64,000 nt of DNA from Klebsiella ornithinolytica NBRC 105727 = ATCC 31898 (GTDB taxonomy: Bacteria; Pseudomonadota; Gammaproteobacteria; Enterobacterales; Enterobacteriaceae). Below, piece by piece: positions 8,971 to 18,282 of this stretch. Made by a program: the position numbers and the translations under genes. Position 1 is the first letter of the stretch. The number at the start of each line of letters is the position of its first letter. The stretch covers positions 124,001 through 188,000 of the forward strand of contig NZ_BCYR01000004.1 in assembly GCF_001598295.1 (NCBI RefSeq), in the 5' to 3' direction. The notes below the pieces were generated by a model, which worked only from the letters and a program-made list of their open reading frames with translations, was not told the DNA's origin and searched no databases.

Positions 8971-10281
8971 CTAATAACGCTTGTGCGCCATGATTTCGAT
9001 AATTTGTCGGTCGGTGTGCTGCATGGCCTGTCCGGCGATAGCACAAAGATTACAAATGGAGTTTTCCACATCACGCTCGACAATCCCGTCGTTTCCGGAA
9101 ACGACAGTATTATCCAGCGCCAGCAGAATTGCTTTCCAGGCAGAAGAGATACTGGTGGATACTTTCATTGAACAACTGCCAGAAGCACCATCGCAAATTA
9201 TGCCGCTGACGTCGCCAATCATGTTATTGACCGCCATAGCTATGTTTTCATAACTGCCGTCCATTAACCAGATAATCCCCGCTGCAGCGCCCATACCGGC
9301 GGTTGTAGTGGCGCACAAAGCCGACAGCCGCGGAAGTTTACAGTGGATATAGATAGCCACCAGATGCGAGAGCGCCAGCGCACGGGCCAGTTGCTGCTGG
9401 CTGGCGTTAAGACGTTCAGCGGCCACCACTACCGGCATGGTTGCCGTTATACCCTGATTGCCTGAACCAGAGTTGGTCATTGCCGGTAGCGTTGCACCGC
9501 CCATTCGGGCATCAGACGCGGCGCTGGTCCGGTAGAGGATCTCGGTAAACATATCATCGGAAACCAGCCCCTTGTCGACCTGGCGCTTCAGCGTCGGGCC
9601 GATATGCAACCCCCACTCCTTTGCGAGACCTTTTTTTGAAAGGGCGTTGTTCATCGATCCTGCGTCGAGAATAAAATCGAGCTCTTCCGGGGGAATATCA
9701 CAAATGAAATTGTAGATATCACGCAGCGAGCTGCTGGCGACCCTGTCCAGCGGGTTAATAGTATCTTCGCAGGTATTGTTCTCTGGCTTGATAAACAGAG
9801 ACTGCCCCATTTTTTCAATTGCCACCACGTTGGTATGGTCGCCAACGATAGTTACCGTGGCGTGCTGATCCCCGGCGTAAACTTTGGCACGAACGAAGAT
9901 GATTTCATCACAGGGTTCCTGCAACGACACGCGCACAGCACCGACCTCCAGCAGAGCTCTGGCGGCGTTAATCTCACGCTTAGTTGCTTTTTTGAGCACT
10001 TCGAGTTTAGCCTGCGGATCGCCTGCAATAGCGCCTAAGGCGGCTGCTATGGGCAGACCGGTCATTCCCGTGCCCGGGATTGTCACACCCATACCGTTTT
10101 TCATTAAGTTTGGCGAGACTGCTACTTCGATACGCACAATTGCGCCTGGCAGCTGCTGCGCCGCTACGGCGCAGGCGAGGGCAACCGATACGGGTTCGGT
10201 ACAGCCTAAAGCGGGTTTGACTTCCTGTTTCAGAGCATTAATAAACGCGTTCCATTCAACACGGTTTTCCCGGTGTGACAT
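8971..10281 (-). CDS. cyuA: L-cysteine desulfidase (CyuA/YhaM, UPF0597 family)
   Basis: The 436 residues equal the length of E. coli CyuA. Conserved cysteines are seen at C27 ([12 protein letters not shown]), C323 (LCATTTAG), C363 and C370 (CDGASGSC), matching the iron-sulfur ligands of this family, and the glycine-rich NSGSGNQGI motif is present. The enzyme splits L-cysteine to pyruvate, ammonia and sulfide with a [4Fe-4S] cluster, not PLP, so it is oxygen-sensitive. It is convergent with dcyD. In E. coli cyuA pairs with the CyuP transporter under CyuR; no CyuR or CyuP gene is here, so regulation may be different. Confidence 0.9.
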   Translation of the reverse strand: MSHRENRVEWNAFINALKQEVKPALGCTEPVSVALACAVAAQQLPGAIVRIEVAVSPNLMKNGMGVTIPGTGMTGLPIAAALGAIAGDPQAKLEVLKKATKREINAARALLEVGAVRVSLQEPCDEIIFVRAKVYAGDQHATVTIVGDHTNVVAIEKMGQSLFIKPENNTCEDTINPLDRVASSSLRDIYNFICDIPPEELDFILDAGSMNNALSKKGLAKEWGLHIGPTLKRQVDKGLVSDDMFTEILYRTSAASDARMGGATLPAMTNSGSGNQGITATMPVVVAAERLNASQQQLARALALSHLVAIYIHCKLPRLSALCATTTAGMGAAAGIIWLMDGSYENIAMAVNNMIGDVSGIICDGASGSCSMKVSTSISSAWKAILLALDNTVVSGNDGIVERDVENSICNLCAIAGQAMQHTDRQIIEIMAHKRY

Positions 10282-10552
10282 GACTGAGCCTCTGGGTCGG
10301 TACAGAAAAATGTCCGTCGAGTTATTGAGTGTGTTCTCGACCTTGATTTGCGTCTGCAGCCCGAGTTTGTCAGAACGACGTAGCTCCGAACGACAGAAAC
10401 GATAGTAAGAATATTACCGCACCCGCCAGAGAAAAAAGTTGCATCTTTAGTTTGTGAACGTGCTTCGAGAGAGAAAAAAATTCTTTTTTATGGCTTTTTA
10501 GAGTCGTGACGCAAATTTAATGTTGTTGTGTTTTTTGTCTTCTGGGTGATTG

Positions 10553-10899
10553 ATGGCAGGCATTGATGTAGTTCCTCCCCGTTGTTCTGAAACTCATGGT
10601 GTAATCCGAAGCGGTCATTCCAGTTCAGGCAGCTTTATCGCTGTAATTAATGCCTGAGACCTGACGGCGCTAACTTTACCTTCTATATGACCGAAGCCGG
10701 GTCTGTGTCGCAGGCCTCAACCAGCCATGCTATCAGCAAAAAATACACCCAGAGAATAGAACGACATAATCTTAACCTGCTGGCTGCGGCCTGCGCGCAA
10801 GACCATCTGCTTTTCGAAGTCAGAGGCAATGCACAATAAGATCATTGGTGAGTGTAAGCATCCCTGTAACCCGCATCACTTACTGGAGAAGGGAGTAAG
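10553..10899 (+). mobile_element. Degenerate IS1-family insertion sequence remnant
   Basis: From the ATG at 10553 the translation resembles the InsA zinc-finger start of IS1 (PPRCSETHGVIRSGHSSSG). From about 10735 it resembles the InsB end (SKKYTQRIERHNLNL), then in a shifted frame KTICFSKSEAMHNKIIGE up to a TGA at about 10897. The middle of the transposase is deleted and frameshifts are present, so it is inactive. IS1-type left-end sequence is only vaguely visible upstream. Confidence 0.65.
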
Positions 10900-11261
10900 T
10901 TGATTGAAGGAGGGCTGGTAACTGATTGTATTGAGAACCGTGAACAAGGTTGGGAATCCTTCCCAGGGTTGTGAGGGGTTGAACAAGCCTGTCGGCACGG
11001 TAATGTTTTGCACATATCAGAATCGAAGCGATGATACTTTCCTACCCCAGACCAGACAAAGACCGGATTCTGCCTTGCTGTGATGAATCCACGAGATAGG
11101 CTATAAGTTGGAAATAGTGTTGATTGGCAGCGTGAAGACCAGCAGACGTTGGCACAGCGACCAGAAGGGCAGGGAGGTGCTAAAGGTAAAGGCTCAGGCG
11201 GCGAGTGGTGGTTACAGTGCTAAGGCGACCAGAAATCTACCGGAACCCCAGAAAGCAAAAA
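10900..11261. other. Unassigned island DNA between the IS1 remnant and the tRNA repeat array
   Basis: I see no supported gene in these 362 bases. Short open frames exist but lack ribosome sites and recognisable motifs. The composition and position suggest scrambled mobile-element remains. Confidence 0.4.
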
Positions 11262-11618
11262 AACCGCCAAAGGCGGGTTCATCTAAATAGTGGTGCCCGG
11301 ACCCGGACTAACGCCGCAGGCGTTGAACAGCGCGCTTGTCGCGTTGGCCCCGAAGGGGTGAGCGGCATGCCGCGAATAATCGAACGGAGTTCGATGGAGA
11401 GTCCGTATTGCAGAAAGCAAAAAACCAGCCCTCAGGCTGGTTTCTTTAAATAAGTGGTGCCCGGACTCGGACTCACGCCGCAGGCGTTGAACAGCGCGCT
11501 TGTCGCGCTGGCCCCGAAGGGGTGAGCGGCATGCCGCGAATAATCGAACGGAGTTCGATGGAGAGTCCGTATTGCAGAAAGCAAAAAACCAGCACTCAGG
11601 CTGGTTTCTTTAAATAAG
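11262..11618 (-). repeat. Tandem 164-bp repeats carrying tRNA-Phe 3'-end copies and terminators
   Basis: Two full units (11291-11454 and 11455-11618) differ at only about four positions. Copies of the tRNA 3' end begin at 11291, 11455 and, in the real tRNA, 11619, exactly 164 bases apart. Read on the minus strand each unit is: about 16-18 bases of tRNA-Phe acceptor/T-stem ending in CCA, a rho-independent terminator, then GC-rich hairpins (CAGCGCG/CGCGCTG, CCCCGAAGGGG, GCGGCATGCCGC) and the T-arm-like palindrome ATCGAACGGAGTTCGAT. The outermost terminator at 11262-11284 has a different stem (ACCGCC/GGCGGG). The arrangement resembles the 178-bp tyrT repeats of E. coli. Confidence 0.85.
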
Positions 11619-11694
11619 TGGTGCCCGGACTCGGAATCGAACCAAGGACACGGGGATTTTCAATCCCCTGCTCTACCGACTGAGCTATCCGGGC
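11619..11694 (-). tRNA. pheU: tRNA-Phe (anticodon GAA)
   Basis: The minus strand gives a 76-base tRNA starting GCCCGGATAGCTCAG, with anticodon loop TTGAAAA (anticodon GAA), T-arm GGTTCGATTCC and encoded CCA, to my recollection identical to E. coli tRNA-Phe. In E. coli, pheU lies beside yjdC-dsbD and is a known integration site for islands. Here the gene is intact at the right edge of the accessory island, with its 3' end facing the island. Confidence 0.97.
11635..11663. repeat. 29-bp direct repeat within tRNA-Phe, probable attachment site (right)
   Basis: Identical to 3566-3594. It covers anticodon loop to T-loop of tRNA-Phe and marks the chromosomal side of the island. Confidence 0.75.
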
Positions 11695-11704
11695 AACGGG
11701 GCGC

Positions 11705-11733
11705 ATTAAACCGTAATCCATCCTGTGCGTCAA
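11705..11733 (-). promoter_or_regulatory. Sigma-70 promoter of pheU
   Basis: On the minus strand TTGACG and TTTAAT are separated by exactly 17 bases, ten bases upstream of the mature tRNA 5' end. A GC-rich discriminator (GCGCCCCG) follows the -10 box, as in stringently controlled stable RNA promoters. Confidence 0.8.
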
Positions 11734-11809
11734 CCAAATTTCTTGATTTCCCTGCTGATTGCTTAACTTTGCGGCAGTTTTGCCGCGAAAGGGGCATTTT
11801 GCTGGTTCA

Positions 11810-13897
11810 TCACATCATCCCGTTGTCACCTTCGCGGATTTTCCAGCCGCTGACGGCAGAGATAACGCGGCGCAATCCGGATACGGAGTAACCGCCGATG
11901 AGGTCTTCGTCTTCCCGCGGCGAGCCGATCATAATTTCCGCATCGACGCCGTGGCGGTAGGCGCCATGATGGCTGATGACGGTACCAATAAAGCATTTCC
12001 CACCGAGCCAGACGGGGATATAGGCCACCGTTTCATAGACGTAGTAAGAGGCGACGCCGCTGTAGTAGTTATCCGCTTCATCTGATGATGTACCGGGCGG
12101 GATAGGGCAGATGGGCCCGTCTTCCGCGTGACCTTTTTTATCTTTCAGCAGGTTGCTTTGCATCAGTTCCAGCGATTTGAGTAAATCGTCCCGCTCCTGT
12201 GCCGTGAGCGCCGGAGTCAGCGGCCGATCTTTTTCCGGTGAACTTAGCGTCTCCAGCCTGTAGCGATAGCGAATCGTCACGGCAGGACTCCTGTCCGTCG
12301 GGCTGAAGGGGCGCAGCAGATACAGGTTGTCTTCGCCGAACTGGCCGTTGTACCACAGTGCATACACCTGGCCGTTGATTCTGACCCACTGGTTCCACTG
12401 ATTGGCGCCGCGGCCGTTGAGGGAAAACAGCGCCCCGGGTACGCCAGCATCGAAATCATCGTCGTCATCGGTATCGCTATGATCTACGGTATCAAACGTA
12501 TTATCCCCCCGCCTCAGCACGCCGGTGTAGCTGAAGAGCGCGGTCCCGCCGATATAGCTGTCGATGATTAAATCGCGCTTACCGTCATTATCAAGATCGA
12601 CCAGCGTGAAGCTGACCTTACCGTTTTCTGAGTCGGCGCTGATATCGGAGTGAAGAAAAGCCTGCCACTCATCGTCGCTGATATCGACCGCGGGTTTGTT
12701 GGTCGATACCAGAGAGTCATCCGCGTAGGTCAGCGTAAAATTCGTGACGTGCCCGGTGAGCGGGAACTGCCCGGCAACTTTTTTCAACGCCAGTTCCGGG
12801 TTGCTCTTTTGCTCTTTCAGCACCGCGTTATACAGCGCCTTGAGCGCCAGATTATCGGCATCCTTCTGCTGTTTTGGCCGCACCTGACTGACGAACGTGG
12901 GCAGCATCCAGGTGCCGCCAGGCGTGATTTCACGACACATGCCGGTCGTGTATTTCAGACTCTGCACGAAGGTTCTGCCGTCCCACACCCGCTCCTCACC
13001 GTTGACGCAGTCGGCGATGCCGCGCCCTTTGGTGAAAAAGGTGATCACGCCATCGGCATAGCTGGATGCATCGGTGGTGATCGGCTGTGGTTTAGCGAGA
13101 GGGGTATTTTCCACCACCCACATTGCGTACCCGTCGTTATATGCGGCGCGCCAGCACAGGGCCTCGATGAGTGAATGGGTTTTATCGAGAGGGGTTGTGG
13201 TTATCTGCCGTTCCTGAGGCGGAATATCTTTATTTTGCCAGTCATCACAGCGGCTGTTCAGCAACGGGGTCAGTTCTGGCAGCAGCTTCTGTCGCTGTTT
13301 TGCCGTCAGCGGTTCGCTCTGGGCGTTGCGGAGCGTCGGGGCGGCGATAATTTCCGGAGCCGGAACGGCGCTGAGCGTGTTGTCATCGTCGGCATCGCCT
13401 TTTCGCACCAGCGCATCTGCGCTGCCCAGACGCTGCTGAAACTCATCAATCTTCAGAAACACCGCGCTGCTGCCCGCGCTGGAGAGCGGTTTACGCTGGC
13501 CGTTAAGGGCAATTTCGATACGATTATCATGCTCCAGCGCCTGAATCAGGGCGGCGGTTTGGCTGCTGTCGAAGCGAAAATGGCTGTCGTCTTTGGCCTC
13601 CAGCGTACCGCGATCCTGGTTGTCGATCAGCAGGTTAACCGTGGCGTCCTGGGGAATATCATGATCGGTCTGGGCGAAGGTCACCTGAGCGCTTACGCGC
13701 TGTCCGGCGCCCGCATTACGGGTCAACAGGACGCTGATTTCCCCCATGTTGACGCCATAACCTGCGGCCCGACAGGTGCCGGTATTATCGCAGGCGACTT
13801 CCCAGTCTTTATGCGCGAAAGAAAAACCCTGAACAGGCGCGGCCAGGAGCGATGCAGGGCATAGCCCCATGATGGCAGCCCATAGGAGAGGACGCAT
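11810..13897 (-). CDS. Secreted DUF1176-domain protein with calcium-loop-like C-terminal region
   Basis: From the ATG at 13897 the product has 695 residues: a signal peptide ending near SLLAAPVQG, an N-terminal half resembling DUF1176 (about 25-345; starts FAHKDWEVACDNTGTCRAAGY, with paired cysteines), then a region with the Asp-rich loop DLDNDGKRDLI typical of EF-hand/VCBS-like calcium sites, and an acidic run DTDDDDDFD. AGGGA lies six bases before this start; a 30-residue extension upstream has no signal-peptide logic. Likely periplasmic; function unknown. It stands alone between pheU and yjdC. Confidence 0.72.
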   Translation of the reverse strand: MRPLLWAAIMGLCPASLLAAPVQGFSFAHKDWEVACDNTGTCRAAGYGVNMGEISVLLTRNAGAGQRVSAQVTFAQTDHDIPQDATVNLLIDNQDRGTLEAKDDSHFRFDSSQTAALIQALEHDNRIEIALNGQRKPLSSAGSSAVFLKIDEFQQRLGSADALVRKGDADDDNTLSAVPAPEIIAAPTLRNAQSEPLTAKQRQKLLPELTPLLNSRCDDWQNKDIPPQERQITTTPLDKTHSLIEALCWRAAYNDGYAMWVVENTPLAKPQPITTDASSYADGVITFFTKGRGIADCVNGEERVWDGRTFVQSLKYTTGMCREITPGGTWMLPTFVSQVRPKQQKDADNLALKALYNAVLKEQKSNPELALKKVAGQFPLTGHVTNFTLTYADDSLVSTNKPAVDISDDEWQAFLHSDISADSENGKVSFTLVDLDNDGKRDLIIDSYIGGTALFSYTGVLRRGDNTFDTVDHSDTDDDDDFDAGVPGALFSLNGRGANQWNQWVRINGQVYALWYNGQFGEDNLYLLRPFSPTDRSPAVTIRYRYRLETLSSPEKDRPLTPALTAQERDDLLKSLELMQSNLLKDKKGHAEDGPICPIPPGTSSDEADNYYSGVASYYVYETVAYIPVWLGGKCFIGTVISHHGAYRHGVDAEIMIGSPREDEDLIGGYSVSGLRRVISAVSGWKIREGDNGMM

Positions 13898-14074
13898 ATA
13901 AATCCCTGTAGACATATCGATGTAGGGGGAATTATACCCTTCGCACTTCAAGTTGCATCTTTGTTGACAACGGGTGCGGTACCTCATGACCTGCCGTAGG
14001 TCATGAGGACACGGCTGCCCTGACGCGTCCTCTTCCGGGGAGAGATGGGCGGCTTAACGTCGGTAAAAGCGCAA

Positions 14075-14665
14075 TCAGGTTAAGGCGCCACCCGCCCGAC
14101 ATTGGGCAAAGCGCAGAATATCTTCTGCCAGGCGTTGGGCGGTATCGACATCGGCCTGACTGCGTTTTATCAGCAGACGGCTCAGGCAGCCTTCAACAAT
14201 CAGCTCCATCTGTTTGGCCACCATTGCCGGGTCGTCCACTTCCAGCTGGGTCAGCAGTTCGTGGGTATTGGCCAGAGAAGCCTGCTTTTGTTGCTCCGCC
14301 AGCTGATGGATAGGGTGCTGGGCATCCGGATAAAAGGTGCAGGCGGCGATAAACAGGCAACCGGGATAGCGATGGTTGCTCACGCATTGGGTTAATGCGC
14401 CGTAGCGCGCCAGCAGCTTTTGCTCCGGCGTGAGCGTGTCGTCGAGCAGCAGCTGACGACGCCAGGCATCAACCTGATGACTGAGGTAACGCAGCGCATC
14501 GTACAGCAGCGCTTCACGATCGGGCCAGAAACGCTTGAGGTCAGCGAGCGGGTAAGAGACGCGTTCGGCGACCATTTCCAGCGTGGTGTTGGCAATACCT
14601 TCAATTTCGAGAATTTGTATGGCTTCACCCAGGACATCTTCACGTTGCACGGTCTTCTCCTCCAT
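14075..14665 (-). CDS. yjdC: YjdC, TetR-family transcriptional regulator
   Basis: The protein is a TetR/AcrR-type regulator. An N-terminal helix-turn-helix contains [29 protein letters not shown], and a helical ligand-binding domain follows, with [16 protein letters not shown] and the conserved end [15 protein letters not shown]. It is clearly the orthologue of E. coli YjdC. The ATG at 14665 has AGGAGG at good spacing (196 residues). The GTG at 14650, also preceded by GGAGGAG, would give the 191-residue E. coli start; both remain possible. It follows dsbD by about 20 bp, suggesting cotranscription. Its ligand is unknown. Confidence 0.92.
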   Translation of the reverse strand: MEEKTVQREDVLGEAIQILEIEGIANTTLEMVAERVSYPLADLKRFWPDREALLYDALRYLSHQVDAWRRQLLLDDTLTPEQKLLARYGALTQCVSNHRYPGCLFIAACTFYPDAQHPIHQLAEQQKQASLANTHELLTQLEVDDPAMVAKQMELIVEGCLSRLLIKRSQADVDTAQRLAEDILRFAQCRAGGALT

Positions 14666-14685
14666 TTTTCCTCCTAAAGTGTCGT

Positions 14686-16488
14686 TCACGGTTGCCAATC
14701 GTGCAAATGGGCGCTGAATGTCGCCGCATCCATAAACCCGGTGACGCGCTGCGCGGGCTGCTCTTCGCCCTGCCTGTTAAAGAACAGAATGGTCGGCAAG
14801 CCGAGCACCTTCAGGTGTTTCAGCAGAGCCACATCCTCGGCGCTGTTCTTCGTCACGTCTATCTGCAACAGAACGGTCTCTTTCAGGGCCTGTTGTACTT
14901 CGGTCGTGCTAAAGGTGTATTTTTCGAACTCTTTGCAGGCGACGCACCAGTCGGCGTACAGGTCGAGCATAACCGGTTTACCCTTTGCCAGCGCCAGCGC
15001 CTGGTCGAGCTCCGCGACGTTACCGATCCGCGTAAAGGACAGCGGTGACTGCTGCCGGGCTACCGGCTCGCCAAAAGCCCAGTCCTGCAGCGGACGTGCG
15101 CTGACCAGCGCCGCACCGAGCATGATGATTTGCACGAGGCGCAGCCAGGGGCGGGATGCGCCGAGCGCGGTAATAAAAGCCCAGCTAAAGAAGGCCACGC
15201 CCAGCAGCGACCACAGGCGCAGGCCCCAGGGTTCGCCGACGATACGCTCCAGCAAAAAGACCGGAAGCGCCAGGATCACAAAACCGAATGCGGTCTTCAC
15301 ATGGCTCATCCACGGGCCGCTCTTCGGCAACAGACGGTTGCCAAATACGGTGACCAGGATCAGCGGCAGCCCCATGCCCAGCGCATACAAATACAGCGTG
15401 CCGCCGCCGAGCCACAGGTTGCCGCTCTGGGCAATATACAGCAGGATGGCGCTCAGCGGCGCGGTGGTGCAGGGCGAACAGATCAGTCCGGCAATGGCTC
15501 CCATCGCAAAGACGCCGCCGGGTGAACCGCCCTGGCGTTTGTTGCTCATCAGCGTCAGGCGGGTTTGCAGCGATGAGGGCAGCTGCAGCGTGAACAGACC
15601 AAACATCGACAGCGCCAGCAGGATAAAGACCGCAGACAGGCCAATCAGTACGTACGGATGCTGCAACGCCGCCTGAAACTGCAAACCGGCGGCGGCGACC
15701 ACCAGTCCCAGCGCGGTATAGGTGAGCGCCATCCCCTGCACGTAGATAAAGGCCAGCAGCAGCGCTCGCCCGGTAGAGAGTCGCTGTTTTCCGCCGAGGA
15801 CAATACCCGAGATCAGCGGATACATCGGCAGCACGCACGGCGTGAAGGCGATACCGATACCTATCAGCAGCGCCCATAGCGCGGAGAAGGGCAGGCTGGC
15901 TGGCGCATTCTCGCCGGCGTCGCTCTTCTCCTGCCGGGCAGGCTGCTCGGGTTTGGTCGCCAGCTCAGGACGCTTTTCAACCGGCAGCGGCGGATTAAAT
16001 TTGGGTTGCCCGGACGAGGGGAGCGCCGGATGGGCGGGGACCGACTCGCCGTTGGATACGGCCAGTACCGTGCGAAGCGGCACCACTTTTGTCTCCGGCG
16101 GATAGCAGAAACCCGCATCGGCGCAGCCCTGATATGTCACGGTGAGCGTCGCGCCTTGTTCCGCCTCGCTCAGCGTGACCGGGATGGTGAGCCGCTGGCG
16201 GTAAATCTCACTCTTGCCGTAAAACTCATCCTCATGCCACGTGCCGGGCGGTAGCGCCGATGCGGCGAGGGTGGCATTCGCCGGCGTCAGTTTTATCTGC
16301 TGGCGGTAGAGGTAGTAACCCTCTTTGATTTGCCAGGTCAGGTTGACGTCCCGCTGGCTCTGCTGGAAATCAAAGGCAAAAGCCTGGTCTGCGGGAACAA
16401 AGTCAGAGCGCCCGGGGGCGTCAAATAAGCCGGCGAAAGCGGATGTGCTGCAGAGCAGCAGAATCAGCGTAATGATGCGTTGAGCCAT
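14686..16488 (-). CDS. dsbD: DsbD, transmembrane thiol:disulfide reductase
   Basis: DsbD carries electrons from cytoplasmic thioredoxin to periplasmic DsbC, DsbG and CcmG. The 600 residues contain a signal peptide (1-19), an N-terminal immunoglobulin-like domain with C122 and C128 (GCADAGFC), an eight-helix membrane domain with the redox cysteines in [10 protein letters not shown] and CSPCTTAP, and a C-terminal thioredoxin domain with DWCVACKEF. It is about 35 residues longer than the E. coli protein because the linker between the alpha domain and membrane part (about 150-195) is longer and Pro/Ala-rich. The start overlaps the end of cutA by 25 bases, as in E. coli. Confidence 0.97.
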   Translation of the reverse strand: MAQRIITLILLLCSTSAFAGLFDAPGRSDFVPADQAFAFDFQQSQRDVNLTWQIKEGYYLYRQQIKLTPANATLAASALPPGTWHEDEFYGKSEIYRQRLTIPVTLSEAEQGATLTVTYQGCADAGFCYPPETKVVPLRTVLAVSNGESVPAHPALPSSGQPKFNPPLPVEKRPELATKPEQPARQEKSDAGENAPASLPFSALWALLIGIGIAFTPCVLPMYPLISGIVLGGKQRLSTGRALLLAFIYVQGMALTYTALGLVVAAAGLQFQAALQHPYVLIGLSAVFILLALSMFGLFTLQLPSSLQTRLTLMSNKRQGGSPGGVFAMGAIAGLICSPCTTAPLSAILLYIAQSGNLWLGGGTLYLYALGMGLPLILVTVFGNRLLPKSGPWMSHVKTAFGFVILALPVFLLERIVGEPWGLRLWSLLGVAFFSWAFITALGASRPWLRLVQIIMLGAALVSARPLQDWAFGEPVARQQSPLSFTRIGNVAELDQALALAKGKPVMLDLYADWCVACKEFEKYTFSTTEVQQALKETVLLQIDVTKNSAEDVALLKHLKVLGLPTILFFNRQGEEQPAQRVTGFMDAATFSAHLHDWQP

Positions 16489-16787
16489 GAGAGGTAATCA
16501 GTGTCTCCGTGAGTGACGGGTAAAACCAGTAATTCGGGGGTTTGATACGGGTGATGGGACTTCAGGCAATCCAGTAACGCCTGCTGGTGAGCCCGGTCGG
16601 TTTTCAGCAGCATTTGCACTTCATACTCCTGCTCCAGCTTGCCTTCCCAGTAGTAGAGCGATGTCGCTCCAGGCAGAAGTGTGGCACAGGCGGCGAGCTT
16701 TTCGGCCAGCACTTTGGCCGCCAGATCCTGGGCGGTGGCTTCATCCGGCGCGGTACAGAGAACAACAACAGCATCAGGCGTAGTCAT
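16464..16787 (-). CDS. cutA: CutA, divalent-cation tolerance protein
   Basis: The 107-residue protein matches CutA throughout: [29 protein letters not shown] at the N-terminus and the conserved [15 protein letters not shown] near the end. CutA forms a compact ferredoxin-like trimer; mutants in E. coli are copper-sensitive, partly through effects on the downstream dsbD. The ATG at 16787 has GAGG at suitable distance; an upstream extension to 16829 has no family support. It lies in a cutA-dsbD-yjdC operon behind dcuA. Confidence 0.95.
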   Translation of the reverse strand: MTTPDAVVVLCTAPDEATAQDLAAKVLAEKLAACATLLPGATSLYYWEGKLEQEYEVQMLLKTDRAHQQALLDCLKSHHPYQTPELLVLPVTHGDTDYLSWLNASLR

Positions 16788-16843
16788 CGTGAACCTCGTA
16801 TCAGCGAAAAGAGGCACTATAGCACGCACGATGAGGGGAATAA

Positions 16844-16870
16844 TGAAACGGGCCAGGAAACTGGCCCGAA
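16844..16870 (-). terminator. Intrinsic terminator after dcuA
   Basis: On the minus strand the eight-pair stem CGGGCCAG / CTGGCCCG with loop TTTC is followed by TTTCATT. It lies 12 bases after the dcuA stop and separates dcuA from cutA. Confidence 0.8.
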
Positions 16871-16881
16871 TTTAAGCAGAT

Positions 16882-18165
16882 TTACAGCATGATGCCGCCG
16901 ATAATGAAACCCAGAATGACGCACAGGGTGATGGCAATCACCCCTGGGATCAGGAACGCATGGTTAAAGACATACTTGCCGATACGCGTTGACCCGGTGT
17001 CGTCCATTTCGACCGCCGCCAGCAGCGTAGGATAGGTTGGCAGCACGAACAGCGCGGAGACGGCAGCAAACGAGGCGATGGCGGTCAGCGGGGTGACGCC
17101 AAGCAGCAGCGCAGCCGGCATCAGCGCTTTGTAGAGCAGGGTCGCGGCGAAGAACAGCACTACCGCCAGCAGCCACGGATAGTTGTGCAGCAGGTCGCCG
17201 GCTACGGTCTGGATGTCGGTGATATGCGCTTTGACGAAGGTATCGCCCAGCCAGGCGACGCCCAGGACGCAGACGCAGGCGCTCATCCCGGATTTAAAGG
17301 TGCTGGCGTTGAGCACTTCGCTGGTGTCGATTTTGCAGGTGACGCTAATCAACGTGGCGATGGTCAGCATGAACACCACGATCGCTTCGTTACGCGGCAG
17401 CACCGGGTTCTGAATCAGCCCGACGGTATCGCTGATGGCGGTCGCGTAGAACATGACCGCCACGATGCCGATCAGAAACAGCAGCACCGAACGCTTTGCA
17501 TGAGGTTTCAGCTCGAAAACCTGGCTCCCGCGCAGCTTCACTTCACCTTTTGCCAGACGTTCCTGATAAATCGGATCGTCTTTCAGTTCGCAGCCGAGGA
17601 AGTTACAGACCACCGCGGTGATCATTACCGCAATCAGCGTCACCGGAATACAGATGGCCAGCAGCGTCAGATAGCTCACGCCCAGCGGCTCGAGGATCCC
17701 GGCAAAAAAGACCACCGCAGCGGAAATCGGCGAGGCGGTAATGGCAATCTGCGAGGCGACGACGGCGATAGAAAGCGGACGGGACGGGCGAATGCCCTGT
17801 TCTTTGGCGACCTCGGTAATGACCGGCAGGGTAGAGAACGCGGTATGACCGGTTCCCGCCAGCACGGTCATAAACCAGGTGACCAGCGGAGCAAGGAAGG
17901 TAATGTATTTCGGATGGCGTCTGAGCATACGCTCGGCAAGGCTGACCAGATAATCCATGCCTCCGGCCACCTGCATTGCGGCAATAGCGGCGATAACCGC
18001 CATGATGATTTCAATGACGTCGAAGGGAATCGCGCCAGGTTTGATTTGAAAGAGGAGCGTCAGGACGAGGACGCCCAGACCACCGGCAAAGCCGATGCCG
18101 ATACCGCCGAGCCTGGCTCCCAGGTAAATCGCCAGCAGGACAATCACGAGTTCTGCACCAAACAT
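16882..18165 (-). CDS. dcuA: DcuA, C4-dicarboxylate transporter, with a probable six-residue deletion
   Basis: DcuA exchanges aspartate, fumarate, malate and succinate across the inner membrane, mainly in anaerobic growth. The 427 residues begin with LLAIYLGARLGGIGIGFAGGLG and have the conserved TASPISAAVV and MSACVCVLGVAWLGDTF segments. E. coli DcuA has 433 residues. The main difference is at residues 345-346, where Tyr-Lys replaces Tyr-SQAATA-Lys of the usual protein; this motif sits in a membrane segment shared by DcuA and DcuB. The gap corresponds to 18 bp at the 17130/17131 junction. Function may be impaired. The gene follows aspA on the same strand. Confidence 0.93.
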   Translation of the reverse strand: MFGAELVIVLLAIYLGARLGGIGIGFAGGLGVLVLTLLFQIKPGAIPFDVIEIIMAVIAAIAAMQVAGGMDYLVSLAERMLRRHPKYITFLAPLVTWFMTVLAGTGHTAFSTLPVITEVAKEQGIRPSRPLSIAVVASQIAITASPISAAVVFFAGILEPLGVSYLTLLAICIPVTLIAVMITAVVCNFLGCELKDDPIYQERLAKGEVKLRGSQVFELKPHAKRSVLLFLIGIVAVMFYATAISDTVGLIQNPVLPRNEAIVVFMLTIATLISVTCKIDTSEVLNASTFKSGMSACVCVLGVAWLGDTFVKAHITDIQTVAGDLLHNYPWLLAVVLFFAATLLYKALMPAALLLGVTPLTAIASFAAVSALFVLPTYPTLLAAVEMDDTGSTRIGKYVFNHAFLIPGVIAITLCVILGFIIGGIML

Positions 18166-18231
18166 ATACGCCTTCCTTGTTTTTTAACAAGTTGATATTG
18201 AATTGTTGTGATTTAGTAAACCTAAAAATGC

Positions 18232-18260
18232 AAAAAAGGCATGTCATTGCTGACATGCCT
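18232..18260 (-). terminator. Intrinsic terminator between aspA and dcuA
   Basis: On the minus strand AGGCATGTCA, loop GCAA and TGACATGCC are followed by TTTTTTG, 22 bases after the aspA stop. It should limit read-through from aspA into dcuA. Confidence 0.9.
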
Positions 18261-18282
18261 CTGGGTAGTTTAACCTGAAAGC

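Noticed and set aside
11205..11453. Open frame of 82 codons running into the tRNA repeat array
   Set aside because: It reads through terminators and antisense tRNA 3' ends and has no ribosome site; such frames are usual artefacts beside tRNA genes.
13984..14008. Inverted repeat CTCATGACCT / AGGTCATGAG as terminator of yjdC
   Set aside because: The palindrome is clear but no T-run follows on either strand and it lies 67 bp from the gene; it could as well be an operator, so no call was made.
17185..18195. 336-codon open frame antisense to dcuA
   Set aside because: Composed of Asp, Gly, His and Gln without hydrophobic core; a shadow of a membrane protein gene.
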